Shown here: positions 18,458 to 27,523 of the stretch, in pieces
Layout: each line of letters begins with the position of its first letter
Numbering within the stretch: the stretch's first letter is position 1
DNA from: Asanoa ferruginea
GTDB taxonomy: Bacteria; Actinomycetota; Actinomycetes; Mycobacteriales; Micromonosporaceae
Direction: 5' to 3'
NCBI RefSeq assembly: GCF_003387075.1
Contig: NZ_QUMQ01000001.1
Span: 1,116,001 to 1,180,000, forward strand
Length of the DNA: 64,000 nucleotides
Notes under the pieces: model-generated
The model's database searches: none
What the model saw: only the letters and a program-made list of their open reading frames with translations
Told to the model about the DNA's origin: nothing
Position numbers and translations under genes: made by a program

Positions 18458-19909
18458 TCAGATCAGCTCGCTCAGCCGCCGGATGCTCGCCGCGATCCGG
18501 TCGGGCGTCTGGCCGGCGTACCCGATGACCAGCCCTGGTGGGCCGCCCGGCGTGAGTCTGGTCGCGCTGAGGGGCACAGGTCCAAGGCCTTTGGTGTACG
18601 CCTTCGCGGCGACCGCGGCGTCGTCGGTGCCCGGCGGCAACTCCACGACCAGGTGGAGACCGGCTGCGACCCCATGCACCCGGCAGCCCGGAAGGTTGGT
18701 TGCCAGCGCGGCGACCAGCGCGTCCCGGCGGAGCCGGTGCGCGCGGCGGGCCTGCCGCAGGTGGCGGTCGTAGCCGCCGCTGGCCAGCAGTTGGGCGAAG
18801 GCGAGTTGCTCCAGCGTCGGCCCGCCGTAGTCGGCCGCGGCCTTGGCCGCCCGCACCGACGCGGCGCGGTCCTTGGGCGGGCAGAGCCAGCCGAGCCGGA
18901 GCGCCGGCGCGAGCGCCTTGCTCGCCGAGCCGAGGTGCGCGACCACATCCGGCGCGAGCCCTTGCAGACAGCCGACGGGTTCCCGGTCATAGCGAAACTC
19001 GGCGTCGTAGTCATCCTCGATGATCAGTTTGCCGGTCGCGCGGGCCCAGGCGATCAGCGCGGCCCGTCTTTGTGGCGCGAGGACGACTCCCGTCGGGTAC
19101 TGGTGGGCGGGCGTGACCAGCACGGCCGGCACGTCGCTTTCTTGGAGGGTTTTGACGTCGAGGCCGTCGTCGTCGACGGGGATCGGCACCAGCCGCAGGC
19201 CCTGCGCTTCGAGGTGGACACGGATGCCCGGGCTGCCGGGCTCCTCGATCCCGATCCGATCCGCGCCGGTGCTTCTGAGGTGGTGGGCGATCAGCGAGAA
19301 CGCCTGGGCGGCGCCGGTCGTGACGACGACGTCGTCGGCGGTGAGCCGGGCGGCGCGAACCCGGCCGAGGTAGTCGGCAAGGGTCTGGCGCAGGCGGGGA
19401 GCCCCGGTGGCGTCGGAGTAGCCAAGGTCTTTGGGCGTGGCGGCGGCCAGCACCTGCTCGTAGGCCCGGCGCCAGGCCGCGCGGGGGAAGGCGGTCAGAT
19501 CCGGTTGGCCGGGGCGAAGGTCGGCGGGAAGGTTGCCGCCGAAAGCCCCGGTGTGGGCGCTGTTCTGGAGACTTTGCTCTGCACCCGTATACGCAGCAAC
19601 CGAGCGCTTGGTTGCTGCGTATACGGGTGCAGAGCAAGGAAACGACGGCGTGTTGGGGGGAAACGCCGGCGTGGGGGCGACCGACGTGCCGGCGCCGCGC
19701 TGTGACAGGAGGCGGCCTTCGGCGACCAGTTGCTCGTAGGCGCCGACTACGACGCCCCGGGAGACGCGTAGGTCGGTCGCGAGTTGGCGGCTCGACGGCA
19801 GGCGGGTGCCGGGTGCCAGGCGGCCGTCGGCGATCGCGGCCCGCAGTGCCGACGTCAGTTGGTCGCCGAGCCCGGGCCGGGAACGGTCGAGGTCGAGCAG
19901 CGCCTCCAT
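18458..19909 (-). CDS. MocR/PdxR-type regulator (GntR HTH fused to aminotransferase domain)
   Basis: 483 aa. The N-terminal GntR winged helix (PGLGDQLTSALRAAIADGRL, RLPSSRQLATDLRVSRGVV) is joined by a linker to a fold-type I aminotransferase domain with PLP Lys in HLGSASKALAPALRLGW and the Asp in IIEDDYDAEFRYDRE. MocR proteins sense PLP or amino-acid ligands and commonly control a divergent transporter, here the DMT exporter 67 bp away. RBS GAGGAG precedes the ATG by 6 nt. Odd feature: a perfect 28-bp inverted repeat (19574-19637) lies within the linker coding sequence. Confidence 0.94.
   Translation of the reverse strand: MEALLDLDRSRPGLGDQLTSALRAAIADGRLAPGTRLPSSRQLATDLRVSRGVVVGAYEQLVAEGRLLSQRGAGTSVAPTPAFPPNTPSFPCSAPVYAATKRSVAAYTGAEQSLQNSAHTGAFGGNLPADLRPGQPDLTAFPRAAWRRAYEQVLAAATPKDLGYSDATGAPRLRQTLADYLGRVRAARLTADDVVVTTGAAQAFSLIAHHLRSTGADRIGIEEPGSPGIRVHLEAQGLRLVPIPVDDDGLDVKTLQESDVPAVLVTPAHQYPTGVVLAPQRRAALIAWARATGKLIIEDDYDAEFRYDREPVGCLQGLAPDVVAHLGSASKALAPALRLGWLCPPKDRAASVRAAKAAADYGGPTLEQLAFAQLLASGGYDRHLRQARRAHRLRRDALVAALATNLPGCRVHGVAAGLHLVVELPPGTDDAAVAAKAYTKGLGPVPLSATRLTPGGPPGLVIGYAGQTPDRIAASIRRLSELI
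19574..19637. repeat. Perfect 28-bp inverted repeat inside MocR coding sequence
   Basis: Left arm 19574-19601 (begins TTGCTCTGCACCCGTATACG) and right arm 19610-19637 are exact reverse complements separated by the 8-nt loop GAGCGCTT. Each arm contains the smaller palindrome GTATAC. It encodes the interdomain linker of MocR, so it is tolerated in frame. The sequence looks unlike surrounding codons and resembles a mobile palindromic element of REP type, though no second copy was seen in the window. Confidence 0.9.
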
Positions 19910-19976
19910 CTTGGTCTCCTCAACCGAGCTGCGAGTGGACCTGTTGACCGGACCATTGTGCTCTTAGCGTCGGCCT

Positions 19977-20969
19977 ATGGTCATCTCCAAGGGCACCGCC
20001 GTGGCGTTCTGCGTGCTCGGCATGACGTTGGTGGGCAGCTCGGTCGCGGTCAGCCAGCTCCTGCTCGACTATCCGACCCTCACCGCGCAGGCGGTCCGCT
20101 ACGCCGCTGCCGCCGCCGTGCTGTTCCTGATCGCGCGGCGGTTTCCACGGCTCGGTGGCGCTCGGCCCGGGATCAGGCCGACCCGCCGCGAGCTGGGCAT
20201 CCTGCTGATCCTGGCGGCGACCGGAATGGCGGGCTTCAACGCCTGCATCATGCTGGCGCTGCACCACGACACCGAGCCGGCCGTGGTCGGCACCGTCATC
20301 GGGGCGGCGCCGCTCGGGCTGGCACTGCTCGGGCCGCTGGTCGCCGGCCGGCGCGCGCGGCCGAGCGTGCGGATCGTGGCCGCGGCCGCGGTCGTCGTGG
20401 CCGGCACCGCGCTGGTCGAGGGCACCGGGCGGGCGACGCCGGTCGGTCTGCTCGGCACCGCGGGCGCGCTGGTCGGCGAAATCCTTTTCTCGCTACTCGC
20501 CGCGGTCGTGCTGCCCCGGCTCGGTGCGGTGCGGGTGGCGGCCTATAGCTGTGCGCTGGCCGTACCCCTGCTGGTGGTGGGTGCGCTCGTGGCCGGGGAA
20601 CCGGCGGCCTGGCGGCTGCCGACGGCGACCGAGGCCGGCGCCCTGGCCTATCTCGCCGGGCTGATGACGGTCGCGGCGTTCGTGGTGTGGTTCATCGGGC
20701 TGGAGCGCCTCGGCGTCGAGCGCGCCGGCATGCTGGTCGGCCTGATGCCGGTCGCGACGCTGGCCACCGCGGCGGTAATGGCCACGGCGTTGCCGGGGGT
20801 CGGCCCGGCGGTTGGTGTGCTGACGGTGGCGGCGGGGCTGGCGTTCGGCCTCACCGGCCCGACACCGATCCGACAGGAACCCGGCGCGGCATCGGCTCAC
20901 CCGGAGCCCGGCCCGCTGGGGCTGGTCAGCCCAGAAACGATCGCGGAGCCGACACCCGCGTCGGCCTGA
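19977..20969 (+). CDS. DMT superfamily (EamA) transporter
   Basis: 330 aa with about ten membrane helices in two EamA halves (first: VAFCVLGMTLVGSSVAVSQL; second starting near residue 155, GLLGTAGALVGEILFSLL), as in drug/metabolite exporters. A Pro/Glu-rich cytoplasmic tail (GPTPIRQEPGAASAHPEPGP) ends the protein just before the tandem-repeat array. It is divergent from the MocR regulator, which likely controls it. Exported compound unknown; amino acids or related metabolites are typical for MocR-linked members. Confidence 0.9.
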   Translation: MVISKGTAVAFCVLGMTLVGSSVAVSQLLLDYPTLTAQAVRYAAAAAVLFLIARRFPRLGGARPGIRPTRRELGILLILAATGMAGFNACIMLALHHDTEPAVVGTVIGAAPLGLALLGPLVAGRRARPSVRIVAAAAVVVAGTALVEGTGRATPVGLLGTAGALVGEILFSLLAAVVLPRLGAVRVAAYSCALAVPLLVVGALVAGEPAAWRLPTATEAGALAYLAGLMTVAAFVVWFIGLERLGVERAGMLVGLMPVATLATAAVMATALPGVGPAVGVLTVAAGLAFGLTGPTPIRQEPGAASAHPEPGPLGLVSPETIAEPTPASA

Positions 20970-21000
20970 CCGGAACGCGTGCCCGGGGCCCGGCCTGGCT

Positions 21001-21725
21001 CGCCCAAACCGGCCGAGGGCCGGCCTGCCCAAACTGTTCCGGAGGCCAGCCCACCCAAACCGGCCCAGAGGCCAGCCCACCCAAACCGGCCCAGAGGCCA
21101 GCCCGCCCCAAACCGGCCCGGAGGCCAGCCCGCCCAAACTGTTCCGGAGGCCAGCCCGCCCAAACCGGCGCGGAGGCCAGCCCACCCAAACCCGGCCCGG
21201 AGGCCAACTCGCCCAAACTGTTCCGGAGGCCAGCCCACCCAAACCGGCGCGGAGGCCAGCCCATCCAAAACGGGCCCGGAGGCCAGCCGCCCAAAACCGG
21301 CCCGGAGGCCAGCCCACCCAAACCGGCCCGGAGGCCAGCCCATCCAAAACGGGCCCGGAGGCCAGCCGCCCAAAACCGGCGCGGAGGCCAGCCCACCCAA
21401 ACCGGCGCGGAGGCCAGCCCATCCAAAACGGGCCCGGAGGCCAGCCGCCCAAAACCGGCCCGGAGGCCAGCCCACCCAAACCGGCCCGGAGGCCAGCCCA
21501 TCCAAAACGGGCCCGGAGGCCAGCCGCCCAAAACCGGCGCGGAGGCCAGCCCACCCAAACCGGCGCGGAGGCCAGCCCATCCAAAACGGGCCCGGAGGCC
21601 AGCCGCCCAAAACCGGCCCGGAGGCCAGCCCACCCAAACCGGCGCGGAGGCCAGCCCGCCCTGAACTGGTCCGCGCAAACCGGTCGGAGGCCGACCCGCC
21701 TAAACCAGTCGGAGGCCGGCCCGCC
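21001..21725. repeat. Tandem-repeat array, 26-27 bp unit with 79-bp higher-order period
   Basis: About 24-27 direct units of GGAGGCCAGCCCACCCAAAC + CGGCCC type fill the gap between the convergent DMT transporter and mazG. From 21262 to about 21640 three subtypes (26+27+26 bp; marked by CCACCCAAACC, CCATCCAAAACGGG and CCGCCCAAAACC) alternate in a strict 79-bp super-repeat; CATCC starts recur at 21262, 21341, 21420, 21499 and 21578. The outer units are more diverged. A 79-bp period shifts the frame by one each cycle, and five of six frames lack stops, so it is not a protein repeat. The complementary strand carries GGGTGGG runs with G-quadruplex potential. The whole non-coding gap is 20970-21784. 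Confidence 0.93.
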
Positions 21726-21784
21726 CGGAGCGCGGCCAAGAGCCGCCACGGGCACCGGCGAAGCCGGGCCAAGGACCGGCAAGC

Positions 21785-22729
21785 TCAGGACTGGCGCTCA
21801 GCCGCCCTGACCGCGTCGGCGTAGCGGAGGGCGGCCGACCTAAGCGCCGCCTCCGGATCCTCGCCGGCCGCGCGGGCGGCCGCGACCAGCCGCAGCAGCC
21901 GAGCCCCAAGGTCGTCCCCGCCCGGAAGCTCGACCGAGAGCCCAGCCCGCTCCACCCGCTGCAGGAACTTGGCCGCCAGCGCGAGCGCCGGCTGGGCCAA
22001 TGCGACCCCGTCCAGGACCGAATCGCGGGACTTCTCCGCCTTCTTGATCTGCTCCCAGTTTTGGATGATCTCGTCGATCGAGCCGACCTCGGTGCCCGCG
22101 AATACGTGTGGGTTGCGGCGGATCATCTTGTCCACCAGGCCCGCCGCCACGTCGTCGACCGACCAGCGCTGGCCCTCGGGCAGGTCCTCGGCCAACCGGG
22201 CGTGCAGCACCACCTGGAGCAGCACGTCGCCCAGCTCTTCGCGCAAGCCCGTCAGGTCTTCGGCCTCGATCGCGTCGTAGGCCTCGTACGCCTCTTCCAG
22301 CAGGAACTGGGCCAGCGACTGGTGGGTCTGGGCCCGCTTCCACGGGTCGCCGCCGGGTGAGTAGAGGCGGTCCATCACCGCGACCGCGTCCAGTAGGCGG
22401 GCGCCGGCCGGGTCCCATGATCCGTAGGTCACCTCGAGCTCGGCCAGGCCCGGCTCGCGAGCCAGCCGCAGGCCCAACTCGCGGGCCAAATCCGGGTCGC
22501 CGGTCGGGCCGGCCAGCCAGACCACGTCGCCGGCGCGGGCATGTTCCAACAGGGTGTCGACCCTCGGTGCGACCACGGTCACCGTGCCGCCCGCCTCCCG
22601 CACCGCAGCGGTCAGCGGGGTCTCGGCGGCGGTCAGGACCGGCTGGGCACGCACGGCGTCCCACGCGGCGGCGGTCAGCAGGCCGGCCGGCAGCCGGGGC
22701 GAGGTGACCAGCAGCAGGATGCGAGGCAC
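21785..22729 (-). CDS. mazG: MazG family nucleoside triphosphate pyrophosphohydrolase
   Basis: 314 aa. The N-terminal third (ILLLVTSPRLPAGLLTAAA...) is an extension like that of actinobacterial MazG; the all-alpha pyrophosphohydrolase domain follows, with metal-binding EExxE in QFLLEEAYEAYDAI and ExxD in LREELGDVLLQVV, and VDKMIRRNPHVF. MazG hydrolyses (d)NTPs to monophosphates, cleaning oxidised or non-canonical nucleotides. It is downstream of the mfd and lipoprotein genes on the same strand, as in mycobacteria. Its transcript would run into the G-rich repeat array. Confidence 0.93.
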   Translation of the reverse strand: MPRILLLVTSPRLPAGLLTAAAWDAVRAQPVLTAAETPLTAAVREAGGTVTVVAPRVDTLLEHARAGDVVWLAGPTGDPDLARELGLRLAREPGLAELEVTYGSWDPAGARLLDAVAVMDRLYSPGGDPWKRAQTHQSLAQFLLEEAYEAYDAIEAEDLTGLREELGDVLLQVVLHARLAEDLPEGQRWSVDDVAAGLVDKMIRRNPHVFAGTEVGSIDEIIQNWEQIKKAEKSRDSVLDGVALAQPALALAAKFLQRVERAGLSVELPGGDDLGARLLRLVAAARAAGEDPEAALRSAALRYADAVRAAERQS

Positions 22730-22733
22730 GGAC

Positions 22734-23465
22734 TCAGGCGCGGTCGGAAACCGTGTCGCTGCCTTCGAGGTAGGGCAGGTCGTAGAAGACCGCGCCGCTC
22801 TGGGAGGACACCACCATCGGCGCCGACAGGGGCAGGTAGCGCGGGTTGACCGAGGTGTTGCTGGCCGACGCCGCCTTGTCGAGCAGCGCGGTCAGCTGGA
22901 AGGCCGCCGCCACGAACTCGCCGTCGCCGAAGGCCTGCTTGATCTGCGCGAGGTCGAAGCCCGGTTCGATGGCCTTGACCTTGACCAGGGCGTCGTACAC
23001 GCTGCGCAGTTGATCGTCGGTGGCCTTGCCGGGGTTGGCACTGATCTTGGCGAAGATGCCCTGCGAGAGGTTGACCCACTCGGTGTAGTCCTTGGCGTAG
23101 GTGCTGTCCACCGGCACGCCGAGCTCGGAGGCGACCTGGTCGACCGTCACCGCGTTGATCTGCTGCACGCCCTGTTCCTTGGCGACCTGGCGGCCGAGGT
23201 CGAGGCTGACCTCTAGGTCGACGACCTGCTGACGGCTCACGGCCGGGCCCGGGACCGGGGCCCCGCTCGCGGGCGGGGAGGCCGGGTCGGCGGCCGGCGT
23301 CGCGGTGGTCTTGGCGCCGTCGAAGATCTGCGTGACCTGGGCGTCGGTCACCTTCCGGTCGCCCAGGTAGGCGGCGACCGTGGGCTCGGACCGGCAGGCG
23401 GCCAGGCCGCCGAGACCGAGGGCGGCGACGACGACAATCGACGCGAGACGGCGGGCACGAAGCAT
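22734..23465 (-). CDS. Lipoprotein with SurA-N-like helical domain
   Basis: 243 aa. A lipoprotein signal peptide (MLRARRLASIVVVAALGLGG with lipobox LAAC) is followed by an acidic/Pro-rich stretch and an all-helical domain (VDLEVSLDLGRQVAKEQGV...VASELGVPVDSTYAKDYTEW) resembling the N-terminal domain of SurA/PpiD-type chaperones. No parvulin domain is present. It is predicted to be anchored outside the membrane. It sits between mfd and mazG, the position of lpqU in mycobacteria, but is not an obvious LpqU homologue. ATG 23465 preferred; GTG 23474 possible. Confidence 0.82.
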   Translation of the reverse strand: MLRARRLASIVVVAALGLGGLAACRSEPTVAAYLGDRKVTDAQVTQIFDGAKTTATPAADPASPPASGAPVPGPAVSRQQVVDLEVSLDLGRQVAKEQGVQQINAVTVDQVASELGVPVDSTYAKDYTEWVNLSQGIFAKISANPGKATDDQLRSVYDALVKVKAIEPGFDLAQIKQAFGDGEFVAAAFQLTALLDKAASASNTSVNPRYLPLSAPMVVSSQSGAVFYDLPYLEGSDTVSDRA

Positions 23466-23510
23466 GGTCGACACTCTCTCACGCCCGCGCGCGCCGCCTC
23501 CCACGACCCC

Positions 23511-26500
23511 TTACCCGAGGATGTCCTTCACCAACTGCTCGCACCACTCCAGCAGGGCCTGGTCGCGCAGTGGATCGCCGCCGACCCGGCGGGTGGTCGG
23601 CCGGGGCACGCTGACCTGGTCGGTCGCCGACTTGTAGACCGCGTCCGGGTGGTAGCGCTTGAGCCGCAACTGCTTGGAATCGGGCAGCGGCATCGGCGAG
23701 AACCGCAGGTGTTTGCCCTGCACCGAGACGTCGGTGATCCCGTGGGAGCGCATCACCAGCCGGAACCGGGCGATCGCCACCAGGTTGCGGACCGGCTCCG
23801 GCGGCTCGCCGTAGCGGTCGGTCAGCTCGGCGACGATCTCGTCGAGCTTCTCGGTGGAGCGGGCCTCGGCCAGCTTGCGGTACATCTCCAGGCGCAGCCG
23901 CTCGACCGCGATGTAGTCGTGTGGCAGGTTGGCGTCGATCGGGAGGTCGATCTTGAAGTCGAACTCCTCCTCGGGCTTCTCGCCCTTGAACGCCGACACG
24001 GCCTCGCCGACCATCCGCACGTAGAGGTCGAAACCGACCCCCTCGATGTGGCCGGACTGCTCGCCGCCGAGCAGGTTGCCGGCGCCGCGGATCTCCAGGT
24101 CCTTCATCGCGACATACATGCCGGCGCCGAGCTCGGTGTGCTGGGCGATGGTCGCCAGCCGCTCGTGCGCGTGCTCGGTCAGCGGCTTGTCGGGCGGGTA
24201 GAGGAAGTAGGCGTAGGCCCGCTCCCGGCCCCGGCCCACCCGGCCACGGATCTGGTGGAGCTGTGCCAGCCCGAGCAGGTCGGCCCGCTCGACGATCAGC
24301 GTGTTGGCGTTGGGGATGTCGATGCCGGACTCGACGATCGTGGTGCAGACCAGAACGTCGTATTCCTTCTCCCAGAAGCCGACCATGACCTTCTCGAGGG
24401 CGTCTTCGCCCATCTGGCCGTGTGCGACCGCGATCCGTGCCTCGGGCACCAGCTCACGCAGCCGGCGCGCCGCCCGGTCGATCGACTCGACCCGGTTGTG
24501 CAGGTAGAAGACCTGGCCGTCGCGAAGCAGCTCGCGGTGGATGGTCGCGGCGACCTGCCGGTCGTCTTGCGCGCCGACGAAGGTCAACACCGGATGCCGC
24601 TCTTCGGGCGGGGTCGCGATCGTCGACATCTCGCGGATTCCGGTGATGGCCATTTCGAGGGTACGAGGAATCGGCGTCGCCGACATCGTCAGCACATCGA
24701 CCGAGGTGCGCAGCGACTTGAGCCGCTCCTTGTGCTCGACACCGAAGCGCTGCTCCTCGTCGACCACGATCATGCCGAGGTTCTTGAACCGGGTCGCCGA
24801 CTGGAGCAGCCGGTGCGTGCCGATCACGATGTCGGCCGTGCCGGCGGCGGCCATGTCGAGCGTCTGCTCGGCCTCCTTCGGCGTCTGGAACCGGGACAGC
24901 TGCCGGATCTCCACCGGGAACTGGTTCATCCGCTCGGAGAACGTGTTGTAGTGCTGCTGCGCGAGCAGCGTGGTCGGCACCAGCACCGCGACCTGCTTGC
25001 CGTCTTGCACGGCCTTGAACGCGGCGCGGACGGCGATCTCGGTCTTGCCGTAGCCCACGTCGCCACAGATCAGCCGGTCCATCGGGATCGCCTGTTCCAT
25101 GTCGTGCTTGACCTCGTCGATCGCCGAGAGCTGGTCGGGCGTCTCGGTCCACGGGAACGCGTCTTCGAGCTCGCGCTGCCAGGGCGTGTCAGGGCCGAAG
25201 GAGTGGCCCTTGGACGCCTTGCGGGCGGCGTACAACTGGATCAATTGGGCGGCGATCTCGCGGACGGCCTTGCGCGCGCGGGTCTTGGCCTTCTGCCACT
25301 CGGAACCGCCCATCTTGTGCAGGGCCGGCGTCTCGCCACCGACGTAGCGGGACAACTGGTCGAGCTGGTCGGTCGGCACGTAGAGCCGGTCGCCGGGCTG
25401 GCCGCGCTTGGAGGCGGCGTATTCGATGACCAGGTATTCCCGGCTCGCGCCGTTGACCACCCGCTGCACCAGCTCGACGTATTTGCCGATGCCGTGCTGC
25501 TCGTGCACGACGAAGTCGCCGTTGCGCAACTCGAGCGGGTCGATCGTGTTGCGCCGCCGGCTGGGCATCTTGCGCATGTCACGGGTGGTCGCGCCGCGCC
25601 CGCCGGTCACGTCGTTGCCGGTCAGCACGACCAGCTTGGACGCCTCGTCGACGAACCCGTGGTTGAGCCCGCCGCAGGTGACCAGCACGTCGCCTCTTGC
25701 CGGTGGCGTGTCGATGCGCTCGGTGAGCACCGCGCCGAGGCCGGCGTCACGCAGCACCTCGACCGCCCGCTGCGCGGGCCCGTGCCCCTCGAAGACCAGG
25801 GCGACCGCCCAGCCGTCGCTGCGCCACTGCTCGACGTCTTTGATCACCCGGGCCGTCTCGCCGTGGTAGAGCGTGGTCGGCTGGGCGCTGAGCGCGATCG
25901 CGTCACCCGTGTCGGGAGTGACGGTGACCGCGTCGACCGGGTCTTCCCAGGGCTGCGGCTCGGCCTCGACGGCGCTCTCGACCAGCCCGAACGGCGACAC
26001 CGACCACCAGGGCTGGCGCAACTCCTGCGCGGCGTGCCGAACCTCGCCCAGGGTCTTGAAGGCGGCGGCACCGAGGTCGATCGGCGCCTGCCCACCGACC
26101 GCGGCCGCGGCCCAAGAAGCCTGAAGGAACTCCTCACTGGTGCGCACGAGGTCGTGCGCCCGGGTGCGGATGCGCTCGGGGTCGCAGAGCAGCACGTGGG
26201 TGCCCGCGGGCATGCAGTGCACCAGCAACTCGAGCTTGTCGGCGCCGACCAACGCCGGAGCCAGCGACTCCATCCCCTCGACCGGGATGCCCTCGGCCAG
26301 CTTGTCGAGGATCTCCAACAGCTCGGGATGCGTCTCGCTGAGCGCCCTGGCCTTGGCCCTGACGTCGTCGGTGAGCAACAGTTCGCGACACGGCGGCGCG
26401 AACATCGTGTCGACCTTGTCGATGGTCCGCTGGTCGGCGACGGCGAAGGTGCGGATCTCCTCGACCTGGTCGCCCCAGAACTCGACCCGCGACGGATGCT

Positions 26501-27089
26501 CGTCGGTGGGTGGGAAGACATCGAGAATCCCGCCGCGTACGGCGAACTCGCCGCGCTTGGTGACCAGGTCGACGCGGGCGTAGGCCATGTCGTTGAGCCG
26601 GTGCGCGACCTCGTCGAGATCGGCGTCTTCCCCGGCCCGCAACTCGACGGGCTCGAGGTCGCCAAGCCGCTTGAGCTGCGGCTGAAGCATGCTCCGCACG
26701 GGGGCGACAACGACCCGGACAGGGTGGTCACCGGGGTGGGCCAGCCGCCGAAGGACGGCAAGCCGCCGCCCGACGGTGTCGGAACGTGGCGAAAGCCGCT
26801 CGTGGGGCAGCGTCTCCCAGGCGGGGTAGCTGACGATTTGATCTTCGGGCAGCAGGCTGGCCAGCGCCGCGGTGAGATCGTCGGCTTCACGGCTGGTGGC
26901 GGTGACGGCAAGCACCGGCCGCCCGGCACCGTCACTCTCGGCAGCGACGGCGGCAACGACGAAGGGACGCAGGGCGGCGGGCGCGGTGAGATCGAGCCCG
27001 TCAGCGTCGGGGAAACCTGCGCGGGCGAGGTCGCGCGCACGGGCCAACCCCGCGTCACCCAGGGCCGCGGCAAGCAGACCTTGAAGCAT
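23511..27089 (-). CDS. mfd: Transcription-repair coupling factor
   Basis: 1192 aa, full length. It releases RNA polymerase stalled at DNA lesions and recruits UvrA. Domains in order: UvrB-like N-terminal part; CarD-like RNA-polymerase interaction domain (ELRNGDFVVHEQHGIGKYVE); RecG-like translocase with Walker A (CGDVGYGKTEIAVRAAF), DEEQ box (IVVDEEQRFGVEHKE), motif III MSATPIPRTLEMA and motif VI RGRVGRGRERAYAYF; TRG motif and C-terminal regulatory domain. ATG 27089 has AAGGAT 6 nt upstream; the frame extends further without homology. Confidence 0.97.
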   Translation of the reverse strand: MLQGLLAAALGDAGLARARDLARAGFPDADGLDLTAPAALRPFVVAAVAAESDGAGRPVLAVTATSREADDLTAALASLLPEDQIVSYPAWETLPHERLSPRSDTVGRRLAVLRRLAHPGDHPVRVVVAPVRSMLQPQLKRLGDLEPVELRAGEDADLDEVAHRLNDMAYARVDLVTKRGEFAVRGGILDVFPPTDEHPSRVEFWGDQVEEIRTFAVADQRTIDKVDTMFAPPCRELLLTDDVRAKARALSETHPELLEILDKLAEGIPVEGMESLAPALVGADKLELLVHCMPAGTHVLLCDPERIRTRAHDLVRTSEEFLQASWAAAAVGGQAPIDLGAAAFKTLGEVRHAAQELRQPWWSVSPFGLVESAVEAEPQPWEDPVDAVTVTPDTGDAIALSAQPTTLYHGETARVIKDVEQWRSDGWAVALVFEGHGPAQRAVEVLRDAGLGAVLTERIDTPPARGDVLVTCGGLNHGFVDEASKLVVLTGNDVTGGRGATTRDMRKMPSRRRNTIDPLELRNGDFVVHEQHGIGKYVELVQRVVNGASREYLVIEYAASKRGQPGDRLYVPTDQLDQLSRYVGGETPALHKMGGSEWQKAKTRARKAVREIAAQLIQLYAARKASKGHSFGPDTPWQRELEDAFPWTETPDQLSAIDEVKHDMEQAIPMDRLICGDVGYGKTEIAVRAAFKAVQDGKQVAVLVPTTLLAQQHYNTFSERMNQFPVEIRQLSRFQTPKEAEQTLDMAAAGTADIVIGTHRLLQSATRFKNLGMIVVDEEQRFGVEHKERLKSLRTSVDVLTMSATPIPRTLEMAITGIREMSTIATPPEERHPVLTFVGAQDDRQVAATIHRELLRDGQVFYLHNRVESIDRAARRLRELVPEARIAVAHGQMGEDALEKVMVGFWEKEYDVLVCTTIVESGIDIPNANTLIVERADLLGLAQLHQIRGRVGRGRERAYAYFLYPPDKPLTEHAHERLATIAQHTELGAGMYVAMKDLEIRGAGNLLGGEQSGHIEGVGFDLYVRMVGEAVSAFKGEKPEEEFDFKIDLPIDANLPHDYIAVERLRLEMYRKLAEARSTEKLDEIVAELTDRYGEPPEPVRNLVAIARFRLVMRSHGITDVSVQGKHLRFSPMPLPDSKQLRLKRYHPDAVYKSATDQVSVPRPTTRRVGGDPLRDQALLEWCEQLVKDILG

Positions 27090-27523
27090 GGATGATCCTT
27101 TCGGGCACGCAGGACGGCCCCCCGCCGGCAAGGACGGGGGGGTGCGACGTGCGGATTCCAGACTACGCCGGGCGTACGACAACCCGCCTGCGCGTTATGT
27201 CGCCGGCCGCGGGGCCGACGACGGCGCCGACCGGGTTGGACCGGCGCGATATCGCGAATAGCCATACGGCAATTCCCGGTATAGATTGTTCGGAGCGCGC
27301 CCACGGCAGGTTCCGCAATTGCGTTGTGCCAGATGGCAGATAGCGGGACAGCGACCTGCTTCACACCTTTTGGCGACCCGTCAATTGGTCATTCACTCAC
27401 GGGCGCGGGTGTTCATGCTCTAGCGCTGCTCGCGTTGCAATGCCAACATCTAGGTATGGCGATCCTGAGGAAGCCGTAAGGGTTCGTTCTGATCGCGCTC
27501 ACCTACCCTGTCAGGCGGCGACC
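27090..27523. other. Intergenic region between mfd and the DUF6082 gene
   Basis: 434 bp without a convincing gene. It holds the mfd promoter region on the left. Around 27245-27295 base composition drops (GCGAATAGCCATACGGCAAT, then TATAGATTG), which could include a promoter, but no clear -35/-10 pair can be fixed. No tRNA-like cloverleaf was seen. Confidence 0.5.

Noticed and set aside
21001-21725. Possible CRISPR array
   Set aside because: Units are contiguous and all related to each other; there are no unique spacers and no cas genes.
20493-21824. Long open frames (up to about 430 codons) through the repeat array on both strands
   Set aside because: They are open only because the repeat unit has no stop triplets. 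The 79-bp period changes frame each cycle, the frames overlap each other and real genes, and the products are low-complexity Pro/Gly/Trp strings.
23649-27095. 1148-codon open frame opposite mfd
   Set aside because: Mirror frame of a GC-rich gene. Mfd on the other strand has every catalytic motif, and the mirror product is His/Arg/Asp-rich without any domain.
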